Shown here in pieces: positions 36,909 through 47,491 of a stretch of DNA of 64,000 nt (its first letter is position 1; the number at the start of each line of letters is the position of its first letter). Below the pieces are notes generated by a model. That model was not told the DNA's origin. It saw nothing but the letters and a program-made list of their open reading frames with translations, and did no database searches. This DNA is from Aradus depressus (lineage: Eukaryota > Arthropoda > Insecta > Hemiptera > Aradidae), in the NCBI GenBank assembly GCA_963662175.1, contig OY759214.1, forward strand, positions 100,216,115 through 100,280,114, read 5' to 3'. Both the position numbers and the translations under genes were made by a program.

Positions 36909-38572
36909 ATGACGAAACAAAAGAGTAAAACGAGTGAGTTAGTGAACAAGTATTTACGCGATTTCACTAATGAAACTTTTCGAACCGATTCCGGGATTTT
37001 ATATTGCACAAGTTGCAATGCAGTGGTTTCAACGGCTCGGAAGTCTCAAGTGACAGCATATTGGGACGACCAAACATAAAGAAAACTTAAAAGTGAAACA
37101 AAAGGCAACTCAATCGTTCCTTACTCCTTCAACGTCATCCACTAAAAAATCACCAGTTTTTCAGGACTTATGTCGCGCATTTGTAAGTGTGGATATTCCA
37201 TTCTATAAAATTAACAACCGCGAGTTAAAACAGTTTTTGGAAACGAACATTGGCCTCCAAATGCCCGACGAGAGTACCATTCGGAAAAATGATCTTCCCG
37301 ATGTTTACGAGGAGACAATGGTGAAAACCCGCGGCCATATCAAAGATGATCCAATTTGGGTGTCGGTGGACGAAACTACTGACGCTCTAGGGAGGTATGT
37401 AGCTAACATTATTATCGGAAAGCTCTCTGAAGAACCATCTCAACCCTATCTTCTAAATTTACAACTCCTAGATAAATGCAACCACGAGACGATTGCCCGA
37501 TTCTTTAATGATTCGATGTCCTTTATTTGGCCAAACGGAATTTTACACAACAAGGTATTTCTTTTTCTTACTGACGCTGCTCCATATATGGTCAAGGCTG
37601 CCAAATCGTTGAAAACATTCTACCCTAATTTGATTCACGTAACCTGCCTAGCACATGCTCTTCACAGAGTTCTAGAAACTGTCAAAAATGAATTTGAAGA
37701 TGTTGATGCACTCATTTCCAATGTGAAAAAAATCTTCCTGAAAGCGCCGAGCCGAGTAAAACTATTAAAAGAGACCTACCCAGAATTAAATTTACCTCCT
37801 GAAACTATTATCACAAGATGGGGAACATGGCTAGAAGCAGCCCATTACTACTCAATAAATTTCGACAAAATTAAAAATGTGGTTTCTAAACTGGATGATG
37901 TAGCAGCGGTGTCAATAAAAAAAGCCAAAAATTCACTCCATAAAACTTCTTTGAAAAATAATTTATGCTTCATTTCGACAAACGTTGGGTTTTTAGTCGA
38001 AAACATAAAACCCTGGAAACACAACATTGCTGTCAGAAAGCTTAGCATTGGTAGAGGATGCTGTAAGAAAACTAAAAAATATTCAAGGACCTTACAGTTC
38101 AAAAATACATCAAAAAGTAGAGGATGTTTTTAAAAAAATTCCGGGACTTAAAAAATATAATAACATATAAAAAAATATGCATAATCAAATAAATTATTTA
38201 TTATAATGAAACACAAAACTAACTAAAAAAGGTTATAAGAAAAAAGTTATTCATTTTTAAAATTGTTGGCAACAACATACATCCTCAAATTTTCAAAAGT
38301 AAAACTTTGCCGATCGGACCTAAACATTTTTTTAAAAATATATATATAATAACTTAAAACGAACGATTAGTAACATTCTTAAGGGAACCATCGAGGAAGA
38401 AGATATGCTGTTCAGCCCTTCTGAATTAGCGACGTTTAAACGTGCTCTGGTGACTTCAGTGGACGTTGAAAGATCATTTAGTAGATATAAAAAAATTTTT
38501 AGGTCCGATCGGCAAAGTTTTACTTTTGTAAATTTGAGGATTGTTGTTGCCAACAATTTTAAAAATGAATAA
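36909..38572 (+). pseudogene. hAT transposase (zf-BED, RNase H-like, hATC), frameshifted
   Basis: ATG 36909 opens MTKQKSKTSELVNKYLRDF and a BED-type CTSCNAVV. A one-base shift near 37048 leads to the long open stretch up to 38133, with VSVDETTDALGRYVANI, LFLTDAAPYMVKAA and VTCLAHALHRV (catalytic core region). A second shift lies near 38036. The C-terminal dimerisation motif VERSFSRYKKIFRSDRQSF is at about 38460-38520, on the far side of an antisense insertion. The reading is close to the insect transposases often annotated as CGG-repeat-binding-like. Not functional. Confidence 0.88.
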
Positions 38573-38650
38573 CTTTTTTCTTATAACCTTTTTTAGTTAG
38601 TTTTGTGTTTTATTATAATAAATAATTTATTTGATTATGCATATTTTTTT
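38172..38650. repeat. Inverted duplication of the hAT 3' end (about 165-bp arms)
   Basis: Sequence 38172-38341 is the reverse complement of about 38484-38650, including the last codons of the transposase, so an antisense copy of the 3' end now precedes the real C-terminus. Arms differ at few positions, for example a small indel in the A/T run. Confidence 0.9.
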
Positions 38651-38743
38651 TGTTTTACCTGCATATTTATCAAAAATAAATGCATATTTTATGCACATAT
38701 TCTAAATTTTTAATTGCATAAACATCCGAGCCCTACTTGTTAC

Positions 38744-39051
38744 TTTGTCATTGACAATAGCAGGGTTTACATAATTATGTCCCGAGCCAGTATCAATAAG
38801 CCATTTCAAATTTCTAGTCAGTGAAATACCGGAGCGATTTGGTTACAAGGTTTAATTCTGTTCGGACAACCGTGTTGGACTTACGCAACTCCTCTGATTG
38901 CTGCCTAATTCGAAAAAAGAATTATTTGATTCATTGATAACTGATGTACCTGCTCCTGGATTGTCTAATTATCTCGTCTTTATCTTCACGATAGGGAGTT
39001 CCTGGGGGAGAATTCTCTACTTGATGTAATTCGTAATTGGGTTTCTGGTTA
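38744..39051 (-). pseudogene. Provirus protease active-site segment
   Basis: The minus frame contains WLIDTGSGHNYV with the DTG triad at 38794-38786. It is cut off by the hAT at 38743. Confidence 0.85.
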
Positions 39052-39975
39052 TTAGGTCGGTTCACGTACGCATTGATACCGTATTCGAACTGAAGCGCGG
39101 GTTTCGCTCTTGAAAAGGGTTTTGTCCTTGATACTGCCTATCGCGAAAATTGTGGTCCGACCTTTTAATTGACCTGAAGGGTTTTTGAATTGGCCTGAAG
39201 AGGCTCTGAATTGACCTGATGACGGTCCTATTTGTCTAGGGGGTGGTTTTTCATAATAGTTTGGTTGATAATGTCTAGGGGGTGGTTTTTCATAATAGTT
39301 CGGTTGATAATAATTCGGAAGGTGGTAATTTTTCGTATGTGAAAAATTTTTAAGCGATTTGTGCGGATTATGTTTTGACTTTTTTCTTTGAATTTGTTCT
39401 AAAATGAATTGACTGTTTTGATATAAAATTCTCCGCATATCGTTAAGTGTTTTAGGTTCTTGTAGAATAATAAAGTTCGTTAGTTGGGGGTTAAATTGGC
39501 CATACATGTAGTAAATAATTTATTTTTCCAGCTGATCCATTAGATGTGTCCTTACTTCTTTTGGGATTCCGTCAATAGTATACCGATTAAAGATTAAATG
39601 TCTAATGGTTTCGAGTCTGGTAAAATAATGGAAGGGGGTTTCGTTAGGATTAGTTTTACTAATGTAAATTTCATTTTTTTGAAATTCGACAGTCCTAACA
39701 TCCGCAAAAGATTGTTTCAGATGTTGCAGTAATTCTGGGATGCTATTAATAGCTATAGTTAAAATCGAGGACTCAGCTTGTCCTTCTAACCTGGCTTTTA
39801 CCTTATTTAATAAGTGGTGATGATTATTTGCTGCCGATTGGTTTTCTACATTGCATGTAAAATTATAAACCGCTTCTACTGTATCAATGAAAAAAATGAG
39901 TCTAGTAGGGTCACCGTTAAAATTTGGGATATGATCAAAGTCTTCCTTCCTAACAGGAGTATTATATTCTGCCAT
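39052..39975 (-). pseudogene. Provirus gag, interrupted by an in-frame stop
   Basis: ATG 39975 starts a capsid-like stretch (FDHIPNFNGDPTRLIFFIDT, later TPFHYFTRLETIRHLIF) typical of Gypsy/errantivirus Gag without a CCHC knuckle. TAA at 39522-39520 interrupts it, and the same frame continues to 39052 with two direct repeats of YQPNYYEKPPPR and three SGQF/L repeats in a basic, RNA-binding-like tail. Otherwise the frame is open. Confidence 0.82.
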
Positions 39976-40371
39976 TTCCGGTTGGGGGTTATATACCGTT
40001 AATACAGACTTCTTAAGAACGATTTTCTTTGTGGGAGCAATATTGGTGAATTTTTACAACCAAACAATAATAACAAAAATTATAAACTTACAACTAGTGG
40101 TGGTTCTGCAGTGATGAAGCAGAGAGGAACCGACCGTTTCATCTTCTCTTGTAGTTATTAGCTGATGATGAGCCAGAAGTTCCTGGTGGTGATTGCTGGT
40201 ACTTGGCGTCTCTTCCAGGCTGTTGGTGACAACTGGTCACTTGTCAGATTCGGGACGAATTGTCATGAAAATGACTGCACTGAACTGGATTGTACTGCAC
40301 TGTAATTAACCGTGAGTGAAGAGTTGAAACTCAAACTAAGTAGGTACAACGATCTCGACTTTAGCCTCATG

Positions 40372-40391
40372 GTCCCTGTTCACGGGCGCCA
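40372..40391 (-). promoter_or_regulatory. Primer binding site of the provirus (lysine-tRNA type with 2 extra bases)
   Basis: On the minus strand: TGGCGCCCGTGAACAGGGAC. Without the central GT this would equal the 18-nt site complementary to the 3' end of tRNA-Lys(UUU). It lies directly after the LTR-like region. Confidence 0.75.
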
Positions 40392-40720
40392 GTTGAATGT
40401 ACGGAACTTAAAAAGTTAAAAAAAAAAACTTTATTTAAAAAATAATGGCTATAAAAATCATCTAAAAGCTAATACAGAACTGCCCCGAGTAACCCTAAGC
40501 CCTGGTGGGGGTCTTATATACTAGTGGGATAGAATCAACTCAGCAGTTTGCATATTGTGCTGTAACTCGCGGGCTGAATTCACTAGACTGTTAGATCTCA
40601 TCGGAAGCCCTGGCCTTTGGAGAATGTTTACCACAACCATGAACGAATGAAATGAACCACTCTGATATCCGCGCTAGACTCATCAACATTAAGACATTTC
40701 AACCAGTGAAAACTTGTCAC
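40392..40720 (-). repeat. Probable 5' LTR of the provirus
   Basis: Placed by its position next to the primer binding site. On the minus strand it contains a TATA-like CTAGTATATAAG near 40507-40518 and an A-rich end with AATAAA-like sequence near 40425-40435. The outer boundary and the other LTR were not found, so the extent is a guess. Confidence 0.5.
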
Positions 40721-40889
40721 TGCTTATATGGATTATAGAAATTTGGATTCCCAATCTCAACAAGACTATATTCATAGAAACAAAAACAATAAGTCTTCAA
40801 ACAAAACGTGATTTGGAAAAGACATTATATGATGAACAGGCCAAAGTAGGTCACCAGTCAGCCAATAATGAGTGATAGGTGCCATGAGC

Positions 40890-41655
40890 TTCCTAAAAAA
40901 ACAATGAATTGACGTCTCCTTTCCTGTGTTTCTTAAACTTCTCTGGGATGTTCCACTGTTGGTTGTTTCCGGCATTTTTTTCCTCCAGAGGTGTTTTCTT
41001 ATTTTTTTTTTTTTTTTTGACGATATTTTGGGACAATGACAGGTTCCTTCTTCTGGTCACTATGAACATTCTACTCCTGGGGACCCTCCTTTTTATAGTG
41101 CTGTTCATAAATCTACCATCATGTTGTTGCCCGACTCCAGGTCTAGTTTTCTTAACGTTGAGCTGGGACAGTACCGGCTTCCACATCTCGGACAGAATCC
41201 AACCATCCTCTTTATTAAAATTTTTCGGCTTTTTTAAAATATGAATACTCTACCGGAGGAGTCTCCTTTCCCAGTTAGATTCCACTGCCAGGATCCTCGC
41301 TTGGTCAAACAAGATTTGATGTGCACATTCACTGGCGTGCTTGGCCAAGGCTGACTTCTGCGTCCGGTTAAACAATTCCTGAATTATGATTGGCTGTGGG
41401 GGACCAATCAGCTAAATACCTTGTACTTAAATTATTAGTACGAACAACTAGTTCTTAGAAGCGAGAGAGAGACCGCCACAGTCAAGGTTTTGGCTATAAA
41501 AAGGAGGGTCCCCAGGAGTAGAATGTTCATAGTGACCAGAAGAAGGGACCTGTAAATGTCCCGAAATATCGTCCAAAAAAATAATAATAAAAAAAAATAA
41601 GAAGACACCTCTGGAGGAAAAAAATGCCGGAAACAACCAACAGTATCCTTTCCTC
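40890..41655 (-). mobile_element. Penelope-like element remnant: GIY-YIG tail and inverted terminal repeats
   Basis: The minus-strand stretch 41420-41200 reads KSALAKHASECAHQI, FDQARILAVESNWERRLL in the style of Penelope GIY-YIG C-termini, with stops and shifts. Terminal repeats of about 150 bp face each other: 40940-41098 and 41500-41650 (shared words CCCCAGGAGTAGAATG, AATGCCGGAAACAACC, GGACCTGT). Inverted pseudo-LTRs are known for Penelope-like elements. The RT is missing. A TATAAAAAGG box precedes the right repeat. Confidence 0.7.
41530..41575 (+). ncRNA. Hammerhead-ribozyme-like relic in the Penelope terminal repeat
   Basis: GGGAC-(CTGTAAAT)-GTCCC forms a stem followed by GAAA and TATCGTC; upstream is CAGAAGA where the hammerhead core would have CUGANGA. 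Penelope-like elements are known to carry hammerheads in their terminal repeats. The changed core base suggests an inactive relic. A related copy with a 7-bp stem lies at 61800-61850. Confidence 0.4.
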
Positions 41656-41836
41656 TCCCAGATCTCCCATATTTTATAGAATATTTTGTGAAATAGAATA
41701 TATTTTAAGTTAAGACAAGTTTTTCTTTATTTTTTTATCAAATGTATCACGGATTGAAAGCAATAACGTATCCTTATGATACTTAACATTTTTTAACACT
41801 ACTTCAATTAAAGGTCCGAGTTTGGATTTATATTAC

Positions 41837-42867
41837 CTATGCTTCTTTGTCAGAATGAAGCAACAAATGTCTCTTCATATTGCCAGACTGCCGAGATCTA
41901 TAACTACACACTGAACATTGGAACGGTTCCTCCTCAGTGTGAGTCAACATATGCCTCTTCAAATTGCCAGACACTCGACATCTGTAACTACACACTGTAC
42001 ATTGGAACGGCTTATCATCAGTGTGAATCAACATATGTCTCTTCAATTTGCCAGATTCTCGACAACTATAACGGCACACTGTACATTGGAATGGTTTCTC
42101 GTCAGTGTGAGTAACTATGTGCCTCTTCATGTTACTTGACTCTCGACAACTATAACTGCACACTGTACATTGGAAGGGTTTCTTATCAGTGTGAGACATC
42201 ATATGACTCTTTAAACTGCTGGGCTCCCTACATCTATAGCTGCACACTGAACACTGGAACGGTTTAATATCGGTGTGAGTCAACATATGCTTCTTCAAAC
42301 TACAAGACTGCCGACATCTAAAACTGCATATTGTACACTGGAACGGCTTCTCCTCAGTGTGAGTCAACATATGCCTCTTCATATCACCTGATTGCCGACA
42401 TCTAAATCTGCACACTATACATTGGAACGGTTTCTCATCAGTGTGAGTCAACATATGTCTTGTCAGATCCCCAGACTGTCGACATCTATAACTACACACT
42501 GTACATTGGAACGGTTTCTCATTGGTGTGAGTCAACAAATGATTTTTCAAACTACCAGACTCACGAAATTTAAAACTGCACACTGTACACTTGAATCGTT
42601 TTTCTTTCGTATGTGTCAACATGTGTCTCTTCAGCTTACTAGAAAAGTGACAGCTATATCTACAGTTTGTACACTTAAACTGTTTTTCGTCTGTGTTACT
42701 CGATTCACGCTTCATCCAGGAGTCTGAGACGTACGAAGTGTCTTCACAAAGTTGTGGATGGACGACATTAACGTGACGATATACAATATGTCTCCGAAGT
42801 CTGCCCAAGCTGACAGAAGTGTGGCCACAGTAGTAACATGCGATCTTTACCTTGTAAATTATGTCAC
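41837..42867 (-). CDS. Zinc-finger array exon of gene C (11 fingers)
   Basis: After a TTTCAG acceptor: GDIIYKVKIACYYCGHTS, finger 1 (HIVYRH), a linker, then ten C-x2-C-x12-H-x3-H fingers with T[DE]EKPFQC linkers, all keeping their zinc ligands, and the tail SDKEA. It has the same length (1031 nt) as the array exon of D, and the two are closer to each other than to A/B (for example CTNC...SKLKRH in finger 2). Confidence 0.94.
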
Positions 42868-45282
42868 CTGAAACAAATCAAGCACAACCACTTATAATTT
42901 TCACCTAAAGCAATCAATCAATTATCAAGCAAAAAATGCAGACTATTAACAGTATATTCACAAGGAATGGGAACATATCATAAGGGCTACTGCCAGAGAT
43001 AGGTTGTTGCTTCTATGAAGAATATCTTCGCCATCTTGTGAATTATCTAGAAGTTTAGAAATGTCAATCATCTTTTCTGGAAATGTTTCTAAGGGCAAAA
43101 TCTGGTATGTCCGAAAATGCAATGTAAAAAAAAAAGTTTTTTCAGGAGGATAATTCACGACAGAGGGCGCCGGTAGCTCAGAGGTAGCATGCTTGCCTTT
43201 TAAGAGGTGAAAAAAGCTTGAGATCGATGTTCTTCGGATGGGACGTTAAGCGATGGTCCCTAGCCTGCACGGGATCAGGTAGTCGTTGCACACTCCTACT
43301 CTAGATGAATACAAATCCAGGGTAGGCAGAATGTAGGACCCCCACTGTAGAGTCGGATGTGTAACATTATTCGCATCAAGAGCAAGGACAGATATCCTAG
43401 CTCAGTGAGTGAACGCCGAACTCAAGAACAGGGTTTGAACCCACGGGCAGTCGGTTCAGTTAATTATCTAAATTATACAATATATATTTTATGTTATAGA
43501 ACGATGCATCATACTATATAGCCGTTTAGATCAATTTCCCCTTTCTCATTGGTAGAGGATAGAATATTGTACTTATAGGTGAATATATGAAATAGCCATC
43601 CTATAAGGATTAGCCCCTCTTCGTCTCACGACGGGGACCTCAGGGTGTAGGGGCTTCAGGAGGAGCGCCACTCGACTCAGGACCTATCTAAGTGTGTAAG
43701 GAGCGCCACTCGACCCAGGACCTATCTAAGTGTGTAAGGGACTTCCATAGAGTGTGTAAGTAAGAGCTGCCCACTGAGAGAGTAAGGAGAGCGCCCCCGA
43801 GTCAAGACTTACCATCGTCTGAGTATGGAACTCTCTTACATGACTGTGAAGTATACGAGACCCAAATACGCCGGCTGTCCCGGCTTATGACCCGTTGTAC
43901 GGTGTGGAATTGATGTTCTGAGCCGGAGAGGTTTTCTCACTAAGGTGCGTAAACTATCTTTTCTACCATCCCTTCCTTGGTTGACATATAAATTCACCCC
44001 ACAAATACAGTCCACTTCCTCCCGTGGAACTATCGAGATCAAACGAGTCTCATACAAGATAGTTCCTCATATTATTTGGTTCTTACAAAACCGGATAAGT
44101 TTATACCCAACAATTTCTGGTTCAGTCCGGACCAGATAGCCTTATTTCTAACAAACGATAATGATTTTCGCAAAACGAAATGTTGTTCATTAAAATTAAC
44201 TCTAATGATGTGGAGGATGCATAACCTCAAAATTGGTTACCCTGGAAGTTAGCTGGGACATCTTGTATGAACAGCTCGGGCTCTTCTTTGATCCGGACTT
44301 TCCATTCTGGGTAATCTGAAAAATAACAACACAAGTGACACTTCAAGGCAACATCCTGAAGACATTTTAGCGGAGGGAAGACACCTCTAAGTAAGGAAGG
44401 GGGAGAGATATTTATCCCTCGGATAACTTGTGAAATAAACGGATCAGCATCGAATTTGGAATTAGAGACACCTCACCTCAATTAGAAATGATCAATTGGA
44501 ATATTTTTGAAATCTCTGTCATCCCATCAGAAGTATCCGGTAAGACATCTGCCGACCTCACCACAACCTTACTTCAATCTACCATTTTAACATAAAACAA
44601 TTTTCAGCATCCCCACAATTTAGTAACTTAACGGAAATAACTGTTATGGAGAGTATAAGAGACGACTGATATGTAGAGTATTAACGAAAATATAAGGAAT
44701 ATTATTGTGTAGCGCCAGGAAAAGTGAGAGTACTTACAGGAACTAGTTGAGGGCATGTCTTCCAGGTGGATCCCCGGCTCCTCTTTAACGTTAACCTTCC
44801 CATCTTCGTGGTCTGGAAGTACAAACACATGTATTCTCTATTATATATATCTATGATATTCAGGGAAACATAAAGGAGCTAAGATCACATCAAATTGTCT
44901 GTAAAGAGGAACCACTTCTAGCACTGTATTAAAATTAAAGTAGAAGCATTCGAACTCTTCAGCATTGAACACAAATTAAATGTTTAACAAATAATTTTGG
45001 GAATTTTTTTTTAATACTGTATAATCTAAAACAAATAATCTGTTGTAGAAAATAAGTCACGATGTCTCTACCAAGTTTATAAACGTATCTTCTTAGAACT
45101 TCTAAAAACAGTAGTGAAAATGTGAAGCCAATGTGAATAAACCTCCACATCGTTCTGTTTCTTTTTTTTTTTTTACGACCAAGCAAGGAATAAACTCTTA
45201 AATATTTGTGAAGTAATAATAGTATTATATACGAACTTTCTTACTACTTCAAAAACTGACCTTTGTGATGATACCTCTCCAT
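41837..45282 (-). CDS. Zinc-finger gene C: two module exons, 400 residues
   Basis: Exons: 45282-45261 (22 nt, MERYHHK), 44812-44738 (75), 44315-44241 (75), 42867-41837 (1031). All phase 1; 1203 nt in total. The VIKTEP exon present in A, B and D is missing: nothing like it lies between 44813 and 45260. The two modules are VNVKEEPGIHLEDMPSTS and RIKEEPELFIQDVPANF. The codon that is ATG at the start of the last exon in A, B and D is ATC here, which supports the spliced start. A SINE-A lies in the last intron. Confidence 0.78.
43166..43420 (+). repeat. SINE-A in the last intron of gene C
   Basis: Starts with the tRNA-like head GGGCGCCGGTAGCTCAGAGG, lacks box B, and continues through GGATGGGACGTTAAGCGATG to the CACTGTAGAGTCGG block. 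Internally shortened. Confidence 0.8.
43430..44235. other. Intron of gene C with a 38-bp tandem duplication; otherwise unidentified
   Basis: GGAGCGCCACTCGACTCAGG opens a 38-bp unit at 43662-43699, repeated at 43700-43737 with one change. The GC content (43600-44000) exceeds that of the surrounding introns, which suggests a foreign insert, possibly an LTR piece, but no motif proves it. Confidence 0.5.
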
Positions 45283-45289
45283 TAATGAA

Positions 45290-46200
45290 ATGTAAATACA
45301 GGACTTGATAACATGTTAACAAACCTTAACCTCAGTAGCACCTAATAGAATAGATCGATTTTACACATCGATACAATTTACATTATTTCATAACTGAAGA
45401 TGAAGAAAATATATTTTCTTCATCGAAGGTTCACGTTTTTATATATATATAAAACTAAAAAAACTAACCCTTAAATTATATATATATGTATTATGGTCTA
45501 TGTCACGTCAAGACAGGTTGAATAACACGTTTTTTTTATATTTGCTTTGCCAAAGATTTTTGTATTTTGATACTTTTAATAATAGTTAATTATAATTCCA
45601 CTCTCTTAAATTGCCAGTTCTAAATATGTTACTTTGTATTGATTCTGAAAATTCGTACTAAATACTTACTAATGCCGTTTAGAACGTAAAAGCCACTTCC
45701 ATTGAACGTCGATCAAATTTAAATTAATTCACACCTAGTTGAATATAATTGAACAACGATGGATTTTTCAATATTTATAATCCGCGTGTTGTCCTTGATG
45801 GATCTGTTAGAGGATATTCACTAACTCCCCGCTGAGCTAAAAATCTGAAGCTTTCACATATATTCTGTACGTATTTTAATTTTACTTAAGCATTTTTTGA
45901 GTGTTAAAATATCGACGGGGGGGAGGGGAGGGCAAAATACAAAATTAGTCCCATCTCTAACGGTTGTTCAGATTTTTATGAAACTTCACACATAGCATCC
46001 TTTTAAGCCCGAATCAAAAATAAATTATTGACGTCCCAAAGTGGAAGTAGTTGTTGGGATACAAAACAAAAACTGCTAGCTCATTAACGGTTAATCAGAA
46101 TTTTAAGAAATTTTCCAAGTGGCATTCCGGTTTAAACTAGGTCATTTGAAAATCCCCAGATATTATATGTCAAGGAACGACGGACATCGCAGCTAATAAA
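45290..46200. other. Intergenic between gene C and the young Gypsy element, no gene seen
   Basis: AT-rich. A G-rich run lies near 45917-45930. The part from 45950 on resembles the outer repeat that also flanks the Gypsy at 50930-51055 (AACGGTTGTTCAGATTTTTATGAAA against GAAATTTCATGAAAATCTGA in reverse). Confidence 0.5.
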
Positions 46201-46204
46201 TACG

Positions 46205-46338
46205 TGCTAAGCAGGGCTGGGCAACCCAGCTAGTTTATGCCGGGCAATGGCTGGCCACCCAGATAGTATATGCCGGGCAACGGTTGTCGTCCCTGCTGGC
46301 ACGTGCCAAGCAACAGCCGGCCCTCCAGCTCATATTTG
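46205..46338. repeat. Degenerate tandem repeats of about 30-45 bp, left part
   Basis: The phrase TATGCCGGGCAACGG or a variant recurs with CCCAGCTAGT- and GGCCACCC-like spacers. The series resumes after the Gypsy element at 50703-50930, so the LTR element inserted into this array. Confidence 0.65.
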
Positions 46339-46513
46339 TGTAGCGAATGTACCCGAACAACGACGGTGTCGCTAAGCGGACAAATACACAAACAACATTT
46401 CCAGCCTGCCACCTGATAAGTGCAGACCATATGTATATATATTATAAATCATTCTGAAAATAAATACGATTTGTTTGAACACGTTTTTTTTATACTTATA
46501 GTATAAATGCTAA
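46339..46513 (+). repeat. 5' LTR of the young Gypsy element
   Basis: Contains AATAAA (46459 region) and a TATATATATTATAAA stretch. Ends ...ATAAATGCTAA just before the primer site. Confidence 0.9.
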
Positions 46514-46515
46514 AG

Positions 46516-46533
46516 TGGTGACCCCGACAGTGA
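46516..46533 (+). promoter_or_regulatory. Primer binding site of the young Gypsy element
   Basis: TGGTGACCCCGACAGTGA starts two bases after the LTR. It opens with TGG, as a site complementary to a tRNA CCA end should. The tRNA is not assigned. Confidence 0.7.
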
Positions 46534-46616
46534 ATTTGTGAAAACACCAAAACCGAATTGGTGAGTGTTAGAATATTTATTATTATTATTTTTTTTTTAC
46601 ACTCAAAGTGATCACT

Positions 46617-47441
46617 ATGCCAGACACACCGGAGCTACAACTAACCGCCAATGGGACCGAGCAGCCTTTCGAACCGGTAGCATCCTTCGCACCGCACGTG
46701 AGGATACCGACATTCTGGAAGGCGGACCCAGAGTTGTGGTTCTGTCAGGCCGAGGCCGTGTTTTCTTCAAGCCGGGTAACATCTTCAAAGTCAAAATTTC
46801 AAACCATTGTGGCCACCCTGGACTATGACGTCCTTAAGCAAGTTTCGGATCTGGTTAAACACCCCACTGAGACGCCATACGAAGACTTGAAACGGATGCT
46901 TATAGCCATATTCGCAGAATCTGACAATCACCGGATCAGAAAGCTCTTAGAAGACAAGCATCTCGGTGACGAGCGGCCGTCGCACTTCTTGCGAGAGTTG
47001 AAGCGACTCGCGGGCCCAACAGTCCCCAAGGAGTTGCTGCGCTCCCTCTGGCTTCGAGGTTTGCCAGATAGAATGCAGGTCGCCTTGGCCACCACTGCGC
47101 AAGACGACATCGAGGAACAGGCCGAGATCGCCGACAGGATCTCCGAAGAGTACGGGGCCAACTTATGTCAGGTCTCAGCTCCACAGGTTAGTAACTCTTT
47201 AGGGCCTTTACTCGAGTCTATTGAAAAGCTGACTGCTGAGGTTGCGGCGCTGAAGGCACATCGTGACCACAGCCCACGGCTCGATAGGCGTCGCGGCCAA
47301 AGTCGCAGGAACGTAGAGCTCCGGCAGGAGAACGATTTCAAGGAGTATGTCGACGGCTGGTGTTACTACCACCAGCGCTTCAGGGAGAAGGCCGAGAACT
47401 GTCGGAAACCCTGCACCTGGAACTGTAAGAATTTAAACTAG
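46617..47441 (+). CDS. Gag-like protein of the young Gypsy element
   Basis: ATG 46617 (MPDTPELQL) opens 274 residues. The middle holds [17 protein letters not shown] and [13 protein letters not shown], then [23 protein letters not shown], the capsid-like region of Gypsy Gags of this arthropod group. The end is basic ([12 protein letters not shown]) with a Cys/His cluster ([14 protein letters not shown]), possibly a zinc knuckle variant. pol follows in another frame after about 50 nt, so pol needs a shift or reinitiation. Confidence 0.85.
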   Translation: MPDTPELQLTANGTEQPFEPVASFAPHVRIPTFWKADPELWFCQAEAVFSSSRVTSSKSKFQTIVATLDYDVLKQVSDLVKHPTETPYEDLKRMLIAIFAESDNHRIRKLLEDKHLGDERPSHFLRELKRLAGPTVPKELLRSLWLRGLPDRMQVALATTAQDDIEEQAEIADRISEEYGANLCQVSAPQVSNSLGPLLESIEKLTAEVAALKAHRDHSPRLDRRRGQSRRNVELRQENDFKEYVDGWCYYHQRFREKAENCRKPCTWNCKNLN

Positions 47442-47491
47442 CTGAGGCGACGGCGAAGGCGGACCCCGTCGCTGACAACGTTCACCGCCGA

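Larger units (their letters stand above)
36506..38735 (+). mobile_element. hAT transposon, 2230 bp, inside the provirus protease, 8-bp TSD
   Basis: Ends TAGGGCTCGGATGTT and its near reverse complement AACATCCGAGCCCTA. The flanks CTTGTTAG (36498-36505) and CTTGTTAC (38736-38743) match at 7 of 8 bases, fitting the hAT 8-bp rule. Short TGCATATTT-like repeats cluster near both ends, as subterminal transposase sites do. It encodes a damaged transposase and has an internal inverted duplication. Confidence 0.9.
29930..40720 (-). mobile_element. Decayed Gypsy/errantivirus-like provirus (minus strand), host of a transposon nest
   Basis: Order on the minus strand: LTR-like sequence, lysine-tRNA-type primer site (40391-40372), gag (39975-39052), protease (from about 39050, broken by the hAT), first part of RT (35971-35370, broken by a MITE), then env-like pieces (35335-34800 and 30495-29950), broken by SINE-B and by the Jockey element. 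The catalytic centre of RT, RNase H and integrase are missing between about 35370 and 35335. A gag stop codon and these losses make it non-functional. The presence of an env-like third frame is what suggests the errantivirus branch rather than a plain Gypsy. The second LTR was not found. Confidence 0.8.

Noticed and set aside
44813..45260. A hidden VIKTEP module exon in gene C
   Set aside because: The interval was searched in all frames by eye and no related sequence with splice sites was found; the loss seems real.
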